Of a stretch of DNA of 14,784 nucleotides, positions 6,859-14,387 are shown one piece after another. The position numbers and the translations under genes are program-made. Source of the stretch: Actinomycetes bacterium (lineage in GTDB: Bacteria > Actinomycetota > Actinomycetes > Propionibacteriales > Propionibacteriaceae). Every line of letters begins with the position of its first letter. Within the stretch, counting starts at the first letter, position 1. The notes under the pieces were generated by a model. The model worked only from the letters and a program-made list of their open reading frames with translations, did no database searches and had not been told where the DNA came from. The stretch covers positions 1 through 14,784 of the forward strand of contig JAEWIK010000387.1 in assembly GCA_023387135.1 (NCBI GenBank), given 5' to 3'.

Positions 6859-6863
6859 ATTCG

Positions 6864-8276
6864 ATGGGTAAAACCCTTAGTGACAAGGTGTGGGAGAACC
6901 ACGTAGTGCGTGCCGCGGAGGGTGAGCCGGACCTGCTCTACATCGACCTCCACCTCGTCCACGAGGTCACCAGCCCGCAGGCTTTCGACGGCCTGCGTCT
7001 CGCAGGACGGACGGTTCGCCGGCCCGATCTCACGATGGCGACGGAAGACCACAACACCCCGACGCTGAACATCCTCGCGCCGATCGCCGACCCCGTCTCA
7101 CGGCTGCAGGTCGACACGTTGCGCAGGAACACCGACGAGTTCGGCGTCCGCCGGCATTCGCTCGGCGACAAGGAACAGGGCATCGTCCACATCATCGGCC
7201 CGCAGCTCGGCCTCACCCAGCCCGGCCTCACTGTCGTCTGTGGTGACTCGCACACCGCGACCCACGGCGCCTTCGGCGCGCTGGCGTTCGGCATCGGCAC
7301 GTCGGAGGTCGAGCACGTGCTGGCGACCCAGACGCTGCCGCAGGCGCGTCCGAAGACGATGGCCGTGAACATCAACGGCGACCTCGCCGATGGGGTGACC
7401 CCCAAGGACGTCGTGCTCGCGCTGATCGCCAAGGTCGGCACGGGCGGCGGCCAGGGCTATGTCGTGGAGTACCGCGGCTCGACCATCGAGAAGATGTCGA
7501 TGGAAGGCCGCATGACGATCTGCAACATGAGCATCGAGTGGGGTGCCAAGGCCGGCATGGTGGCTCCCGACGAGACCACCTTCGCCTACCTCAAGGGACG
7601 CCCGCACGCCCCGCAGGGGGCGGACTGGGACGCCGCCGTCGAGCACTGGCGGACGCTGTACTCCGATCCCGACGCCGTCTTCGACGCGGAGGTGGACATC
7701 GACGCCGCGGCCCTCACGCCGTTCGTGACCTGGGGCACCAACCCCGGCCAGGGAGTGCCGCTGTCAGCCTCGGTGCCCGACCCGGCGTCGTTCGCCGATC
7801 CGGTCGACAAGGCCGCCGCCGAGCGCGCTCTGGCCTACATGGACCTCGCCGCCGGCCCGCCGATGCGCGACATCAAGGTCGACACGGTCTTCCTCGGCTC
7901 CTGCACCAACGGACGCATCGAGGACCTGCGGCTGGCGGCCTCGGTGCTGAAGGGGCACAGGATCGCCGACGGCGTGCGCATGCTGGTCGTCCCCGGCTCC
8001 GCGCGGGTCAGGCTGCAGGCCGAGAACGAGGGCCTCGACAAGGTCTTCCTCGACTTCGGCGCCGAGTGGCGCGCCGCGGGCTGCTCGATGTGCCTCGGCA
8101 TGAACCCCGACCAGCTCACCCCCGGCGAGCGCTCGGCCTCCACCTCGAACAGGAACTTCGAAGGCCGCCAGGGCAAGGGCGGCCGTACCCACCTCGTGTC
8201 ACCGCCGGTCGCCGCCGCGACGGCGATCCGGGGCACGCTCAGCTCGCCGGCCGACCTGGCAGCGTCCAACTCCTAG
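6864..8276 (+). CDS. leuC: 3-isopropylmalate dehydratase large subunit
   Basis: A 470-residue aconitase-family protein, the usual LeuC length. With LeuD it converts 2-isopropylmalate to 3-isopropylmalate in leucine synthesis. The opening [13 protein letters not shown] and [18 protein letters not shown] is typical. The three ligands of the [4Fe-4S] cluster are Cys347 in FLGSCTNGR and Cys407 and Cys410 in CSMCLG, at the same positions as in E. coli LeuC. The substrate-site region [19 protein letters not shown] is intact. The start is set by GAGGAG 5 nt upstream. The stop TAG is the first part of the leuD ribosome site, so the two subunits are made together. Regulation is probably by the divergent NdgR. 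Confidence 0.98.
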   Translation: MGKTLSDKVWENHVVRAAEGEPDLLYIDLHLVHEVTSPQAFDGLRLAGRTVRRPDLTMATEDHNTPTLNILAPIADPVSRLQVDTLRRNTDEFGVRRHSLGDKEQGIVHIIGPQLGLTQPGLTVVCGDSHTATHGAFGALAFGIGTSEVEHVLATQTLPQARPKTMAVNINGDLADGVTPKDVVLALIAKVGTGGGQGYVVEYRGSTIEKMSMEGRMTICNMSIEWGAKAGMVAPDETTFAYLKGRPHAPQGADWDAAVEHWRTLYSDPDAVFDAEVDIDAAALTPFVTWGTNPGQGVPLSASVPDPASFADPVDKAAAERALAYMDLAAGPPMRDIKVDTVFLGSCTNGRIEDLRLAASVLKGHRIADGVRMLVVPGSARVRLQAENEGLDKVFLDFGAEWRAAGCSMCLGMNPDQLTPGERSASTSNRNFEGRQGKGGRTHLVSPPVAAATAIRGTLSSPADLAASNS

Positions 8277-8280
8277 GAGG
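8275..8280 (+). promoter_or_regulatory. Ribosome binding site of leuD
   Basis: AGGAGG is a full Shine-Dalgarno core overlapping the leuC stop codon TAG and ending 7 nt before the leuD ATG. It is the strongest ribosome site in the window, consistent with equal subunit supply. Confidence 0.9.
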
Positions 8281-8287
8281 ATCAACG

Positions 8288-8893
8288 ATGGACAAGTTCA
8301 GCGCGCACACCGGCATCGGCGTCCCGCTGCGCCGCAGCAATGTCGACACCGACCAGATCATCCCTGCCGTCTACCTCAAGCGGGTGACCAGGACAGGCTT
8401 CGAGGACGGCCTGTTCTCGGCCTGGCGCAGCGACCCCGAGTTCGTGCTCAACCAGCCTGCCTACGCCGCCGGCTCGGTGCTCGTGGCCGGACCCGACTTC
8501 GGCACCGGGTCGTCGCGTGAGCACGCGGTCTGGGCGCTGCAGAACTACGGCTTCAAGGTGGTCATCGGCTCGCGCTTCGGCGACATCTTCAGGTCGAACT
8601 CGGGCAAGGCGGGCCTGCTCATCGCGACGGTCACCCAGGACGTCGTCGAGCGGCTCTGGGACTACCTGGAAGCCGCGCCCGGCGCGGAGCTCACAGTCGA
8701 CCTCGTCGACCGCAGCATCACTGCCGGTGAGGTGAAGTACTCCTTCACGATTGACGACTACATCAGGCACCGCCTGCTGGAGGGGCTCGACGACATCGGC
8801 CTCACCCTGCAGCACTCGGACGTCATCGCCGAGTTCGAGGCGCGCCGGCCGTCCTGGCTGCCGCGCACCCTGCCCGTCCGCACCGCCGGCTAG
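8288..8893 (+). CDS. leuD: 3-isopropylmalate dehydratase small subunit
   Basis: A 201-residue protein of the aconitase swivel-domain family, partner of LeuC. Conserved parts are the N-terminal [23 protein letters not shown], the substrate-contact segment [17 protein letters not shown] at about 68-84, and [17 protein letters not shown]. The C-terminus contains the [11 protein letters not shown] segment typical of LeuD. It follows leuC with an 11-nt gap that contains most of the ribosome site. In M. tuberculosis a histone-like gene (hupB) follows leuD; here an acyltransferase frame begins directly. Confidence 0.98.
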   Translation: MDKFSAHTGIGVPLRRSNVDTDQIIPAVYLKRVTRTGFEDGLFSAWRSDPEFVLNQPAYAAGSVLVAGPDFGTGSSREHAVWALQNYGFKVVIGSRFGDIFRSNSGKAGLLIATVTQDVVERLWDYLEAAPGAELTVDLVDRSITAGEVKYSFTIDDYIRHRLLEGLDDIGLTLQHSDVIAEFEARRPSWLPRTLPVRTAG

Positions 8894-8900
8894 GACACAG

Positions 8901-9731
8901 ACGGACGCGCTGGAAGCGGCTGCCCGCTGGCGGCTGCCGCTGCGCAAGGCCAACCGGCATCCCGTCCAGCCGCTCTACCGGCGGCTGGCCCGGGTCGCCG
9001 GCCGCCTGGTCAGGCTCGTGGGAAGGCTCGACTGGGGTCCCGCCACGCACCTGCCCGCCACCGGCGGGGTGATAGTCGTCCCCAACCACGTCTCGAACGC
9101 CGACCCCGTCGTCGTCGCCCACTACGTCGTCTGGAACGGACGCTGGCCGCGCTTCCTCGCCAAGGAGGAACTCTGGCGGATGCCCGTGATCTCCCGGATC
9201 GTCGCGGGCACCGGCCAGATCCCCGTCCGGCGCGGCGCCGCTGACGCCTCGGCGCCGCTGGCGGTGGCACAGGCCGCCCTGGCCGCGGGGGAGTGCGTGC
9301 TGGTGTACCCGGAGGGAACCATCACGACAGATCCCGACGGCTGGCCGATGACCGCTCACACAGGTGCCGCCAGGCTGGCGCTGGCGACAGGCTGCCCGAT
9401 AGTCCCCGTCGGGCAGTGGGGCGCCCAGAAGCTGCTCGGCGGCAAGCGCCCCGCCTGGCCGCGGCTCGTCCCCCGTCCCACGCTCTTGCTGCGGACGGGA
9501 CCGCCGGTGCCGGCGTCCGATCTCGACCCGGACGACCCCGCGAGCGTCGCGGAACTCGGTCGCCGGACGATGGCCGCCCTCACCGCGCTGGTCGCGGGCA
9601 TCCGCGGCGTCGAGGCACCGCCGGAGCGGTTCGACCCCCGGATCGAGCGCCGGGTCGAGTACCTCCCCGCCGGCACGCCGGCCCCCGGCGCCGACGGCGA
9701 AAGTCGTCCCGGCCAGCCGAATCGGCGCTGA
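8901..9731 (+). CDS. plsC: PlsC-family 1-acylglycerol-3-phosphate acyltransferase, start unresolved
   Basis: A lysophospholipid acyltransferase that would make phosphatidate at the membrane during phospholipid synthesis. The acyltransferase core has the catalytic His63-x4-Asp68 motif (NHVSNAD), the FLAKEEL segment, IPVRRG, and the acceptor-binding PEGT motif at Glu138 (numbered from 8901). An amphipathic N-terminal stretch LYRRLARVAGRLVRLVGRL precedes the core, as in related proteins. No ATG, GTG or TTG occurs in any frame from the leuD stop to 9018. AGGA at 8892-8895 is followed 5 nt later by ACG at 8901, and the reading continues DALEAAARWRLPLRK; I place the start there tentatively, giving 276 residues. 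Alternatives are CTG at 8910, or GTG at 9018, which would cut off the amphipathic stretch. The C-terminal 40 residues are low in conservation. It probably continues the leuCD transcript. Confidence 0.85.
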   Translation, partial: TDALEAAARWRLPLRKANRHPVQPLYRRLARVAGRLVRLVGRLDWGPATHLPATGGVIVVPNHVSNADPVVVAHYVVWNGRWPRFLAKEELWRMPVISRIVAGTGQIPVRRGAADASAPLAVAQAALAAGECVLVYPEGTITTDPDGWPMTAHTGAARLALATGCPIVPVGQWGAQKLLGGKRPAWPRLVPRPTLLLRTGPPVPASDLDPDDPASVAELGRRTMAALTALVAGIRGVEAPPERFDPRIERRVEYLPAGTPAPGADGESRPGQPNRR

Positions 9732-9754
9732 CGGTGAGCGGGTGTCGGCAGCGG

Positions 9755-9760
9755 TAGTCT
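9755..9760 (+). promoter_or_regulatory. Candidate -10 element of ddl-thiL
   Basis: TAGTCT fits TANNNT and would start transcription near 9767, about 20 nt before the ddl ATG, giving a leader that contains the ribosome site AAGAGGA (9777-9783). No clear -35 is seen. Confidence 0.45.
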
Positions 9761-9786
9761 GCTCGGCGAACCCGAGAAGAGGACCG

Positions 9787-10905
9787 ATGACGCACACCGC
9801 CCGCTCCACCGTCGCGCTTGTGTTCGGCGGGGCAAGCTCCGAGCACGAGATCTCCTGCCTCACCGCCGCCGGTGTCGCGCGCGTCCTCGATCCGGACCGG
9901 TTCGACGTGGTGGGAATCGGCATCACCGCCGCGGGCGACTGGGTGCGGGTACCGCTCGACATGGTCGCCGGCTACCGCATCGAGGACGGGAAGCTGCCCA
10001 GCGTCGCCGACGGCCTGCCCGAGGCTGTGCTGCTGCGCGGCAGCGGGAGCGCGCAGGTGGCGACCCGGGAGGGTGACAGCCTCGTGGACGTCACCGACGT
10101 CGACGTCGTGTTCGCGCTGCTGCACGGTCCGTTCGGCGAGGACGGCACCATCCAGGGGCTCTTCGAGATGCTCGGCGTGCGCTACGTCGGGGCAGGGGTG
10201 GCGGCCAGCGCGATCGGCATGGACAAGGACCTGATGAAGCGCGCGATGTGGGCGGCCGGGCTGCCCGTCGGGCGCTGGACGGCGATCGAGCCGCGCGACT
10301 GGGACCACGACGCCGCCGGGTGCGCGGAGCGGGTGGCGGAGCTGGGGTACCCGGTCTTCGTCAAGCCCGCCAGGGGTGGCTCCAGCATCGGCATCTCGCG
10401 GGTCGACGCGCCCGACCACCTGGCCGAGGCTGTCGAGGCCGCCCGCGTCCACGACCCGAAGGTGGTCGTCGAAGCGGGCTTCGTGGGCTGCCGTGAGATC
10501 GAACTGGCGGTCCTGCAGGGCCGCGACGGCGAGGCCCCGCGCGTCTCCCTGCCCGGAGAGATAGTCCTGCACACGCCGGGCGCGTTCTACGACTTCGAGG
10601 CCAAGTACCTGCCCACCGGCGAGGTCACGCTGGACGCGCCGGCGAAGCTCACACAGTCCGAGATCGCCGACGCGCAGGCGCTCGCGGCCCGCACCTTCGA
10701 CGCGATGAGCGTCGAAGGGCTGGCGAGGGTCGACCTCTTCCTCGGCCCTGACGGGCGGTTCTTCGTCAACGAGCTCAACACCATGCCCGGCTTCACGCAG
10801 ACCTCCATGTTCCCGCTGCTGTGGCAGGCGACCGGGATGGAGTACCCCGAACTCGTCGCCGAACTCGTCGAGCTCGGGCTGTGCAAGCGGCTGGGACTGC
10901 GCTGA
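9787..10905 (+). CDS. ddl: D-alanine--D-alanine ligase
   Basis: A 372-residue ATP-grasp enzyme that joins two D-alanines for the peptidoglycan stem peptide in the cytoplasm. The N-terminal lobe has the signature FGGASSEHEIS (Glu19 contacts the first D-Ala), then HGPFGEDGTIQGLFE and YVGAGVAASAIGMDK. The ATP-grasp lobe has KPARGGSSIGIS (Lys193), and the metal-binding end is NELNTMPGFTQTSMFP (residues 328-343). The length and the ligand motifs fit the DdlA class found in actinobacteria. The ATG at 9787 follows AAGAGGA by 3 nt, somewhat close but usable. Its TGA shares one base with the thiL ATG, so the two are coupled. The gpsA gene that often precedes ddl in actinobacteria is not here. Confidence 0.97.
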   Translation: MTHTARSTVALVFGGASSEHEISCLTAAGVARVLDPDRFDVVGIGITAAGDWVRVPLDMVAGYRIEDGKLPSVADGLPEAVLLRGSGSAQVATREGDSLVDVTDVDVVFALLHGPFGEDGTIQGLFEMLGVRYVGAGVAASAIGMDKDLMKRAMWAAGLPVGRWTAIEPRDWDHDAAGCAERVAELGYPVFVKPARGGSSIGISRVDAPDHLAEAVEAARVHDPKVVVEAGFVGCREIELAVLQGRDGEAPRVSLPGEIVLHTPGAFYDFEAKYLPTGEVTLDAPAKLTQSEIADAQALAARTFDAMSVEGLARVDLFLGPDGRFFVNELNTMPGFTQTSMFPLLWQATGMEYPELVAELVELGLCKRLGLR

Positions 10906-11852
10906 TGGCCGAGTCCGTGGGCGACCTCGGGGAGTTCGGCCTGATCGCCGAGATCACCGCCGGGCTGCCCACGTCGGACAGGGTGGTCGTCGGCCCCGGG
11001 GACGACTGCGCGGTGTTCACCGCGGCGGGGGCGGTGGCCGTCTCGACCGACACGATGGTGCAGGGCAGGCACTGGCGCGACACCTGGTCGTCGGCCCACG
11101 ACGTCGGCCGCAAGGCTGTCGCGTCCGCGGTCTCCGACCTGGAGGCCGAGGGCGCGCGCCCGTTCGGCCTGGTGATGAGCCTGTCCCTGCCGCCGGAGAC
11201 CCCCGCCGCCTGGGCGCGGGAGTTCAGCGCCGGAGTGCGTGAGGAGTGCGCCACCGCCGGCGTCCTGCTGCTGGGAGGCGACCTCACCTCCGCTCCCCAC
11301 ATCGTCGTCACGGCGACGGTCTTCGGCGACCTCGAAGGACGCCGGCCGGTGACGAGGGCCGGTGCCACGCCCGGCGACGTGCTGGCGATCCGCGGCAGGC
11401 TCGGCTGGGCAGAAGCGGGCGTCGCGGTGTTGAACCGCGGGTTCAGGTCGCCCGCCGCCGTCGTGCTGGCCCATCGCGTCCCCGAACCCCCCTACGGGCA
11501 GGGCGTCGTCGCGGCCGAGGCCGGCGCGACCGCCATGATCGACGTCTCCGACGGGCTGCTGGCAGACCTCGGCCACATCGCCGAGGCGTCGGGGGTGGTC
11601 ATCGACGTGCGAGCCGGCGCCTTCGACGTCGCGGGGCCGCAGCAGGCCGTCGCCGCCGCGCTCGGCGGCAAGGACCCGCTGCACTTCATCCTCACCGGCG
11701 GGGACGACCACGCCCTGGCGGCCACCTTCGCGTCCGGCTCGGTGCCGGACGGCTGGAAGGTGGTCGGCACGGTCGCGGCGGGCGAGCCCCGCGTGCTGGT
11801 CGACGGGAGCCCGTGGACGGCGGGCCCGGCAGGGTGGGACCACTTCGCCTGA
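10905..11852 (+). CDS. thiL: Thiamine-monophosphate kinase
   Basis: A 315-residue kinase that phosphorylates thiamine monophosphate to the active diphosphate. It belongs to the PurM/AIR-synthase-like fold. Motifs in order: GDLGEFGLI at the N-terminus, GPGDDCAVF with Asp33-Asp34 for Mg-ATP, STDTMVQGRHWR, DVGRKAVASAVSDLEAEGA, LLGGDLTSAP, IDVSDGLLADLGHIAEASG, and GGDDHALAA near the end. The last motif is usually GGED; here Glu is replaced by Asp, a conservative change. The start ATG overlaps the ddl stop (TGATG), implying coupled translation although the pathways differ. The same pairing, with a gene between, is seen in mycobacteria. I see no thiamine riboswitch upstream. Confidence 0.96.
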   Translation: MAESVGDLGEFGLIAEITAGLPTSDRVVVGPGDDCAVFTAAGAVAVSTDTMVQGRHWRDTWSSAHDVGRKAVASAVSDLEAEGARPFGLVMSLSLPPETPAAWAREFSAGVREECATAGVLLLGGDLTSAPHIVVTATVFGDLEGRRPVTRAGATPGDVLAIRGRLGWAEAGVAVLNRGFRSPAAVVLAHRVPEPPYGQGVVAAEAGATAMIDVSDGLLADLGHIAEASGVVIDVRAGAFDVAGPQQAVAAALGGKDPLHFILTGGDDHALAATFASGSVPDGWKVVGTVAAGEPRVLVDGSPWTAGPAGWDHFA

Positions 11853-11855
11853 CGC

Positions 11856-11879
11856 CGCCGAACAGCACCTCCATCGGCG
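11856..11879 (+). terminator. Weak hairpin after thiL
   Basis: CGCCGA (11856-11861) and TCGGCG (11874-11879) could pair across a 12-nt loop, 3 nt after the thiL stop. No T-tract. A short stem with a large loop makes it a weak candidate. Confidence 0.25.
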
Positions 11880-11885
11880 TGGGCG

Positions 11886-11916
11886 CTGACACTCCTGCCG
11901 ATTCATCGCTTACCCT
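11886..11916 (+). promoter_or_regulatory. Promoter of ftsK, probably leaderless
   Basis: CTGACA (11886-11891, 5/6 to TTGACA) and TACCCT (11911-11916) are separated by 19 bp. Only 6 nt separate the -10 from the ATG at 11923, so the start of transcription would coincide with the start codon. This is the most complete promoter in the window. Confidence 0.6.
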
Positions 11917-11922
11917 TCGTCC

Positions 11923-14355
11923 ATGGCGACCCGCGCGTCTTCCCCCTCGCGGAGCCGCAGCAACGCGTCCTCGCGTCCCGCGGCTACCCGAGCGTCCGGA
12001 AGCAACAAGACCACGGCCCGCGGCAGGAACACCACTGCCCGCGGGCGCTCGAAGCAGCCCTCCGGCGGCGCCAGGTTCTTCTCGGCGCTGGGCAGGGGCA
12101 TCGCTGCGACCTGGCGCGGCCTCGCCTCGCTGGCGGGCGGCTCTGCCCGGGCCATCGGCTCGGGCGCCAAGGACCTCGACCCGCAGTTGCGCCGCGACGG
12201 TGCCGGGCTCGTCCTGTTGATCCTCGGGCTGGTCGTGGCGGGGGAGTTCTGGTTCGGTCTGCCGGGCACCCTCGGCCACTGGGTGAGGATCGGCGTCACC
12301 ACGCTCGTCGGCTCGTTCGCGTACGCGGTGCCCGTGCTCGCGTTCTTCATGGCGTGGCGGACGCTGCGCCACCCCGACCGCAACGGCCCCGGCGGCAGGC
12401 AGGCCATCGGGTGGACGCTGGCGCTGCTCGGCGTGCTGGGCCTGATCCACATCTCCGACGGGCTGCCGCGCGGCCACGAGACCGAGGCGGTCAGGCAGGC
12501 CGGCGGCTTCCTCGGTTTCTTCTCCTCGTCCTTCCTCGTCGACCTCGTGAGCACGTGGCTCGCGGTGCCGATCCTCGTCCTGGTCGCGCTCTTCGGGGTG
12601 CTGGTCATCGTCGGCATCCCCGTCCACGAGGTGCCCGCCCGGCTGGGCGAACTGCGCAAGAAGTTCACCCCGCCCCCCAAGCAGGTCACCGACTACAACG
12701 GCGACGAGGCCTACACCACGCCGTTGGTGCACGAACCCGAGCCGGAGCCCGAGCCCGCCGACCTCGAACTCACCCAGCCCGTCGCGCGTCCCGGCAAGGT
12801 GACGGCGGGGCTGCCGAAGAAGGCCGAACTCGAGGTCCCCTCGATCTCCGACGCGCCGCTGCGGGCCGAACAACTCCAGTTGTCGGGTGACGTGGTCTAC
12901 ACGCTCCCCGACTCCACGGTGCTGCGCCCGGGAACCGTCCCGAAGGCGCGCAGCCAGGCCAACGACGCTGTGGTCGCCAGCCTGACGGGCGTGCTGCGCC
13001 AGTTCGAGATCGACGCGACGGTCACCGGCTACACCCGGGGGCCGACGGTGACCAGGTACGAGGTCGAACTCGGCAACGCGGTCAAGGTCGAGAAGGTCAC
13101 GGCGCTGGGCAAGAACATCGCCTACGCGGTGGCGTCGGCGGACGTGAGGATCCTGTCGCCCATCCCCGGCAAGTCGGCCATCGGCATCGAGATCCCGAAC
13201 ACCGACAAGGAGATCGTCTCCCTCGGCGACGTGCTGCGCTCGAACCGTGCCCGCAACGACCACCACCCGATGACCGTCGCGCTCGGCAAGGACGTCGAAG
13301 GCGGCTACGTGGTGGCCAACATGACGAAGATGCCGCACCTGCTGGTCGCGGGCGCCACCGGATCGGGCAAGTCGAGTTTCGTGAACTCGATGATCACCTC
13401 GATCCTCATGCGCGCGACCCCCGAGGAGGTGCGCATGATGCTGGTCGACCCCAAGCGCGTGGAACTCACGCACTACGAGGGCATCCCGCACCTCGTCACG
13501 CCCATCATCACCAGCCCGAAGAAGGCGGCGGAGGCGCTGCAGTGGGTCGTGCGCGAGATGGACACCCGCTACGACGACCTGGCGGCGTTCGGCTTCAGGC
13601 ACGTCGACGACTTCAACAAGGCTGTGCTGTCCGGACAGCTGCAGCCGCTGCCCGGCTCGGAGCGGGTGCTCGCGCCGTACCCCTACCTGCTGGTCATCGT
13701 CGACGAGCTCGCCGACCTCATGATGGTCGCCCCGCGGGACGTCGAGGACTCCATCGTGAGGATCACCCAGCTCGCGCGGGCGGCGGGCATCCACCTCGTC
13801 CTGGCCACCCAGCGTCCCTCGACAGACGTCGTGACAGGTCTCATCAAGGCCAACGTCCCCAGCCGGCTGGCCTTCGCCACCAGCTCGATGACCGACTCCC
13901 GCGTCATCCTCGACACGCCGGGCGCCGAGAAGCTGGTCGGGCAGGGCGACGCGCTGTTCCTGCCGATGGGACAGTCCAAGCCGATGCGCGTCCAGGGGGC
14001 GTGGGTCACCGAGGCCGAGATCAGGTCGGTGGTGAAGCACGTGAGCACCCAGCTCGCCCCGCAGTACCGCGAGGACGTGACGGCTCCCGCCGAGTCCTCC
14101 AAGTCCGTCGCCGAGGACATCGGCGACGATCTGGAACTCGTGCTGGAGGCAGCGCAGCTCGTGGTGGGCCTGCAGCTCGGCTCGACGTCGATGCTGCAAC
14201 GCAAGCTGCGGGTGGGCTTCGCGAAGGCGGGCAGGCTGATGGACATCCTGGAGACCCGCGGCATCGTCGGTCCGTCCGAGGGGTCGAAGCCGCGCGAGGT
14301 GCTGGTCAAGCCCGACGACCTCGACGAGGTGCTGGCGAACCTCCGCGAAGGGTGA
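11923..14355 (+). CDS. ftsK: DNA translocase FtsK/SpoIIIE
   Basis: An 810-residue septal motor that pumps chromosomal DNA during division. Order: a Ser/Arg/Thr-rich disordered tail (1-60) with a tandem 7-residue repeat (TTARGR twice, 29-42); four membrane segments at about 94-112, 124-143, 158-172 and 200-228; a short acidic linker with Glu-Pro repeats near 270; an alpha/beta RecA-like motor (about 330-720) with Walker [10 protein letters not shown] (Lys483) and Walker [12 protein letters not shown] (Asp594-Glu595); and a C-terminal gamma winged helix with [22 protein letters not shown], which reads orienting DNA sequences. The linker between membrane and motor is short compared with E. coli FtsK. 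The ATG at 11923 directly follows a promoter, and no ribosome site is seen. It lies just upstream of rimO, a common arrangement in actinobacteria. Confidence 0.98.
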   Translation: MATRASSPSRSRSNASSRPAATRASGSNKTTARGRNTTARGRSKQPSGGARFFSALGRGIAATWRGLASLAGGSARAIGSGAKDLDPQLRRDGAGLVLLILGLVVAGEFWFGLPGTLGHWVRIGVTTLVGSFAYAVPVLAFFMAWRTLRHPDRNGPGGRQAIGWTLALLGVLGLIHISDGLPRGHETEAVRQAGGFLGFFSSSFLVDLVSTWLAVPILVLVALFGVLVIVGIPVHEVPARLGELRKKFTPPPKQVTDYNGDEAYTTPLVHEPEPEPEPADLELTQPVARPGKVTAGLPKKAELEVPSISDAPLRAEQLQLSGDVVYTLPDSTVLRPGTVPKARSQANDAVVASLTGVLRQFEIDATVTGYTRGPTVTRYEVELGNAVKVEKVTALGKNIAYAVASADVRILSPIPGKSAIGIEIPNTDKEIVSLGDVLRSNRARNDHHPMTVALGKDVEGGYVVANMTKMPHLLVAGATGSGKSSFVNSMITSILMRATPEEVRMMLVDPKRVELTHYEGIPHLVTPIITSPKKAAEALQWVVREMDTRYDDLAAFGFRHVDDFNKAVLSGQLQPLPGSERVLAPYPYLLVIVDELADLMMVAPRDVEDSIVRITQLARAAGIHLVLATQRPSTDVVTGLIKANVPSRLAFATSSMTDSRVILDTPGAEKLVGQGDALFLPMGQSKPMRVQGAWVTEAEIRSVVKHVSTQLAPQYREDVTAPAESSKSVAEDIGDDLELVLEAAQLVVGLQLGSTSMLQRKLRVGFAKAGRLMDILETRGIVGPSEGSKPREVLVKPDDLDEVLANLREG
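12007..12048 (+). repeat. Tandem 21-nt repeat in ftsK
   Basis: Two in-frame units (12007-12027 and 12028-12048) encode KTTARGR and NTTARGR in the cytoplasmic N-terminal tail. Codons differ at several wobble positions, so the duplication is not very recent or has been maintained at the protein level. Confidence 0.8.
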
Positions 14356-14373
14356 GTTCGGTAGTCACTCCGG

Positions 14374-14379
14374 TAGGCT
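14374..14379 (+). promoter_or_regulatory. Candidate -10 element of rimO
   Basis: TAGGCT fits TANNNT and ends 8 nt before the ATG at 14388, so the transcript would be leaderless or nearly so. No ribosome site is visible before this ATG. Confidence 0.45.
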
Positions 14380-14387
14380 CAGCGATC

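Noticed and set aside
6768-6863. N-terminal extension of leuC from an in-frame ATG at 6768
   Set aside because: The ATG at 6864 has a strong GAGGAG site and gives the standard LeuC N-terminus; the extension covers the promoter region.
6811-6863. Leucine attenuator upstream of leuC
   Set aside because: There is no short reading frame with leucine codons and no terminator/antiterminator pair in the short leader.
9732-9786. Riboswitch or other structured RNA before ddl-thiL, such as a thiamine element
   Set aside because: The gap is 55 bp and lacks the conserved thiamine-riboswitch core; thiL itself starts inside the ddl stop.
11692-14199. An 835-residue open frame antisense to ftsK
   Set aside because: It is rich in His/Asp/Arg/Gly with no recognisable fold and is fully explained by the codon bias of ftsK.
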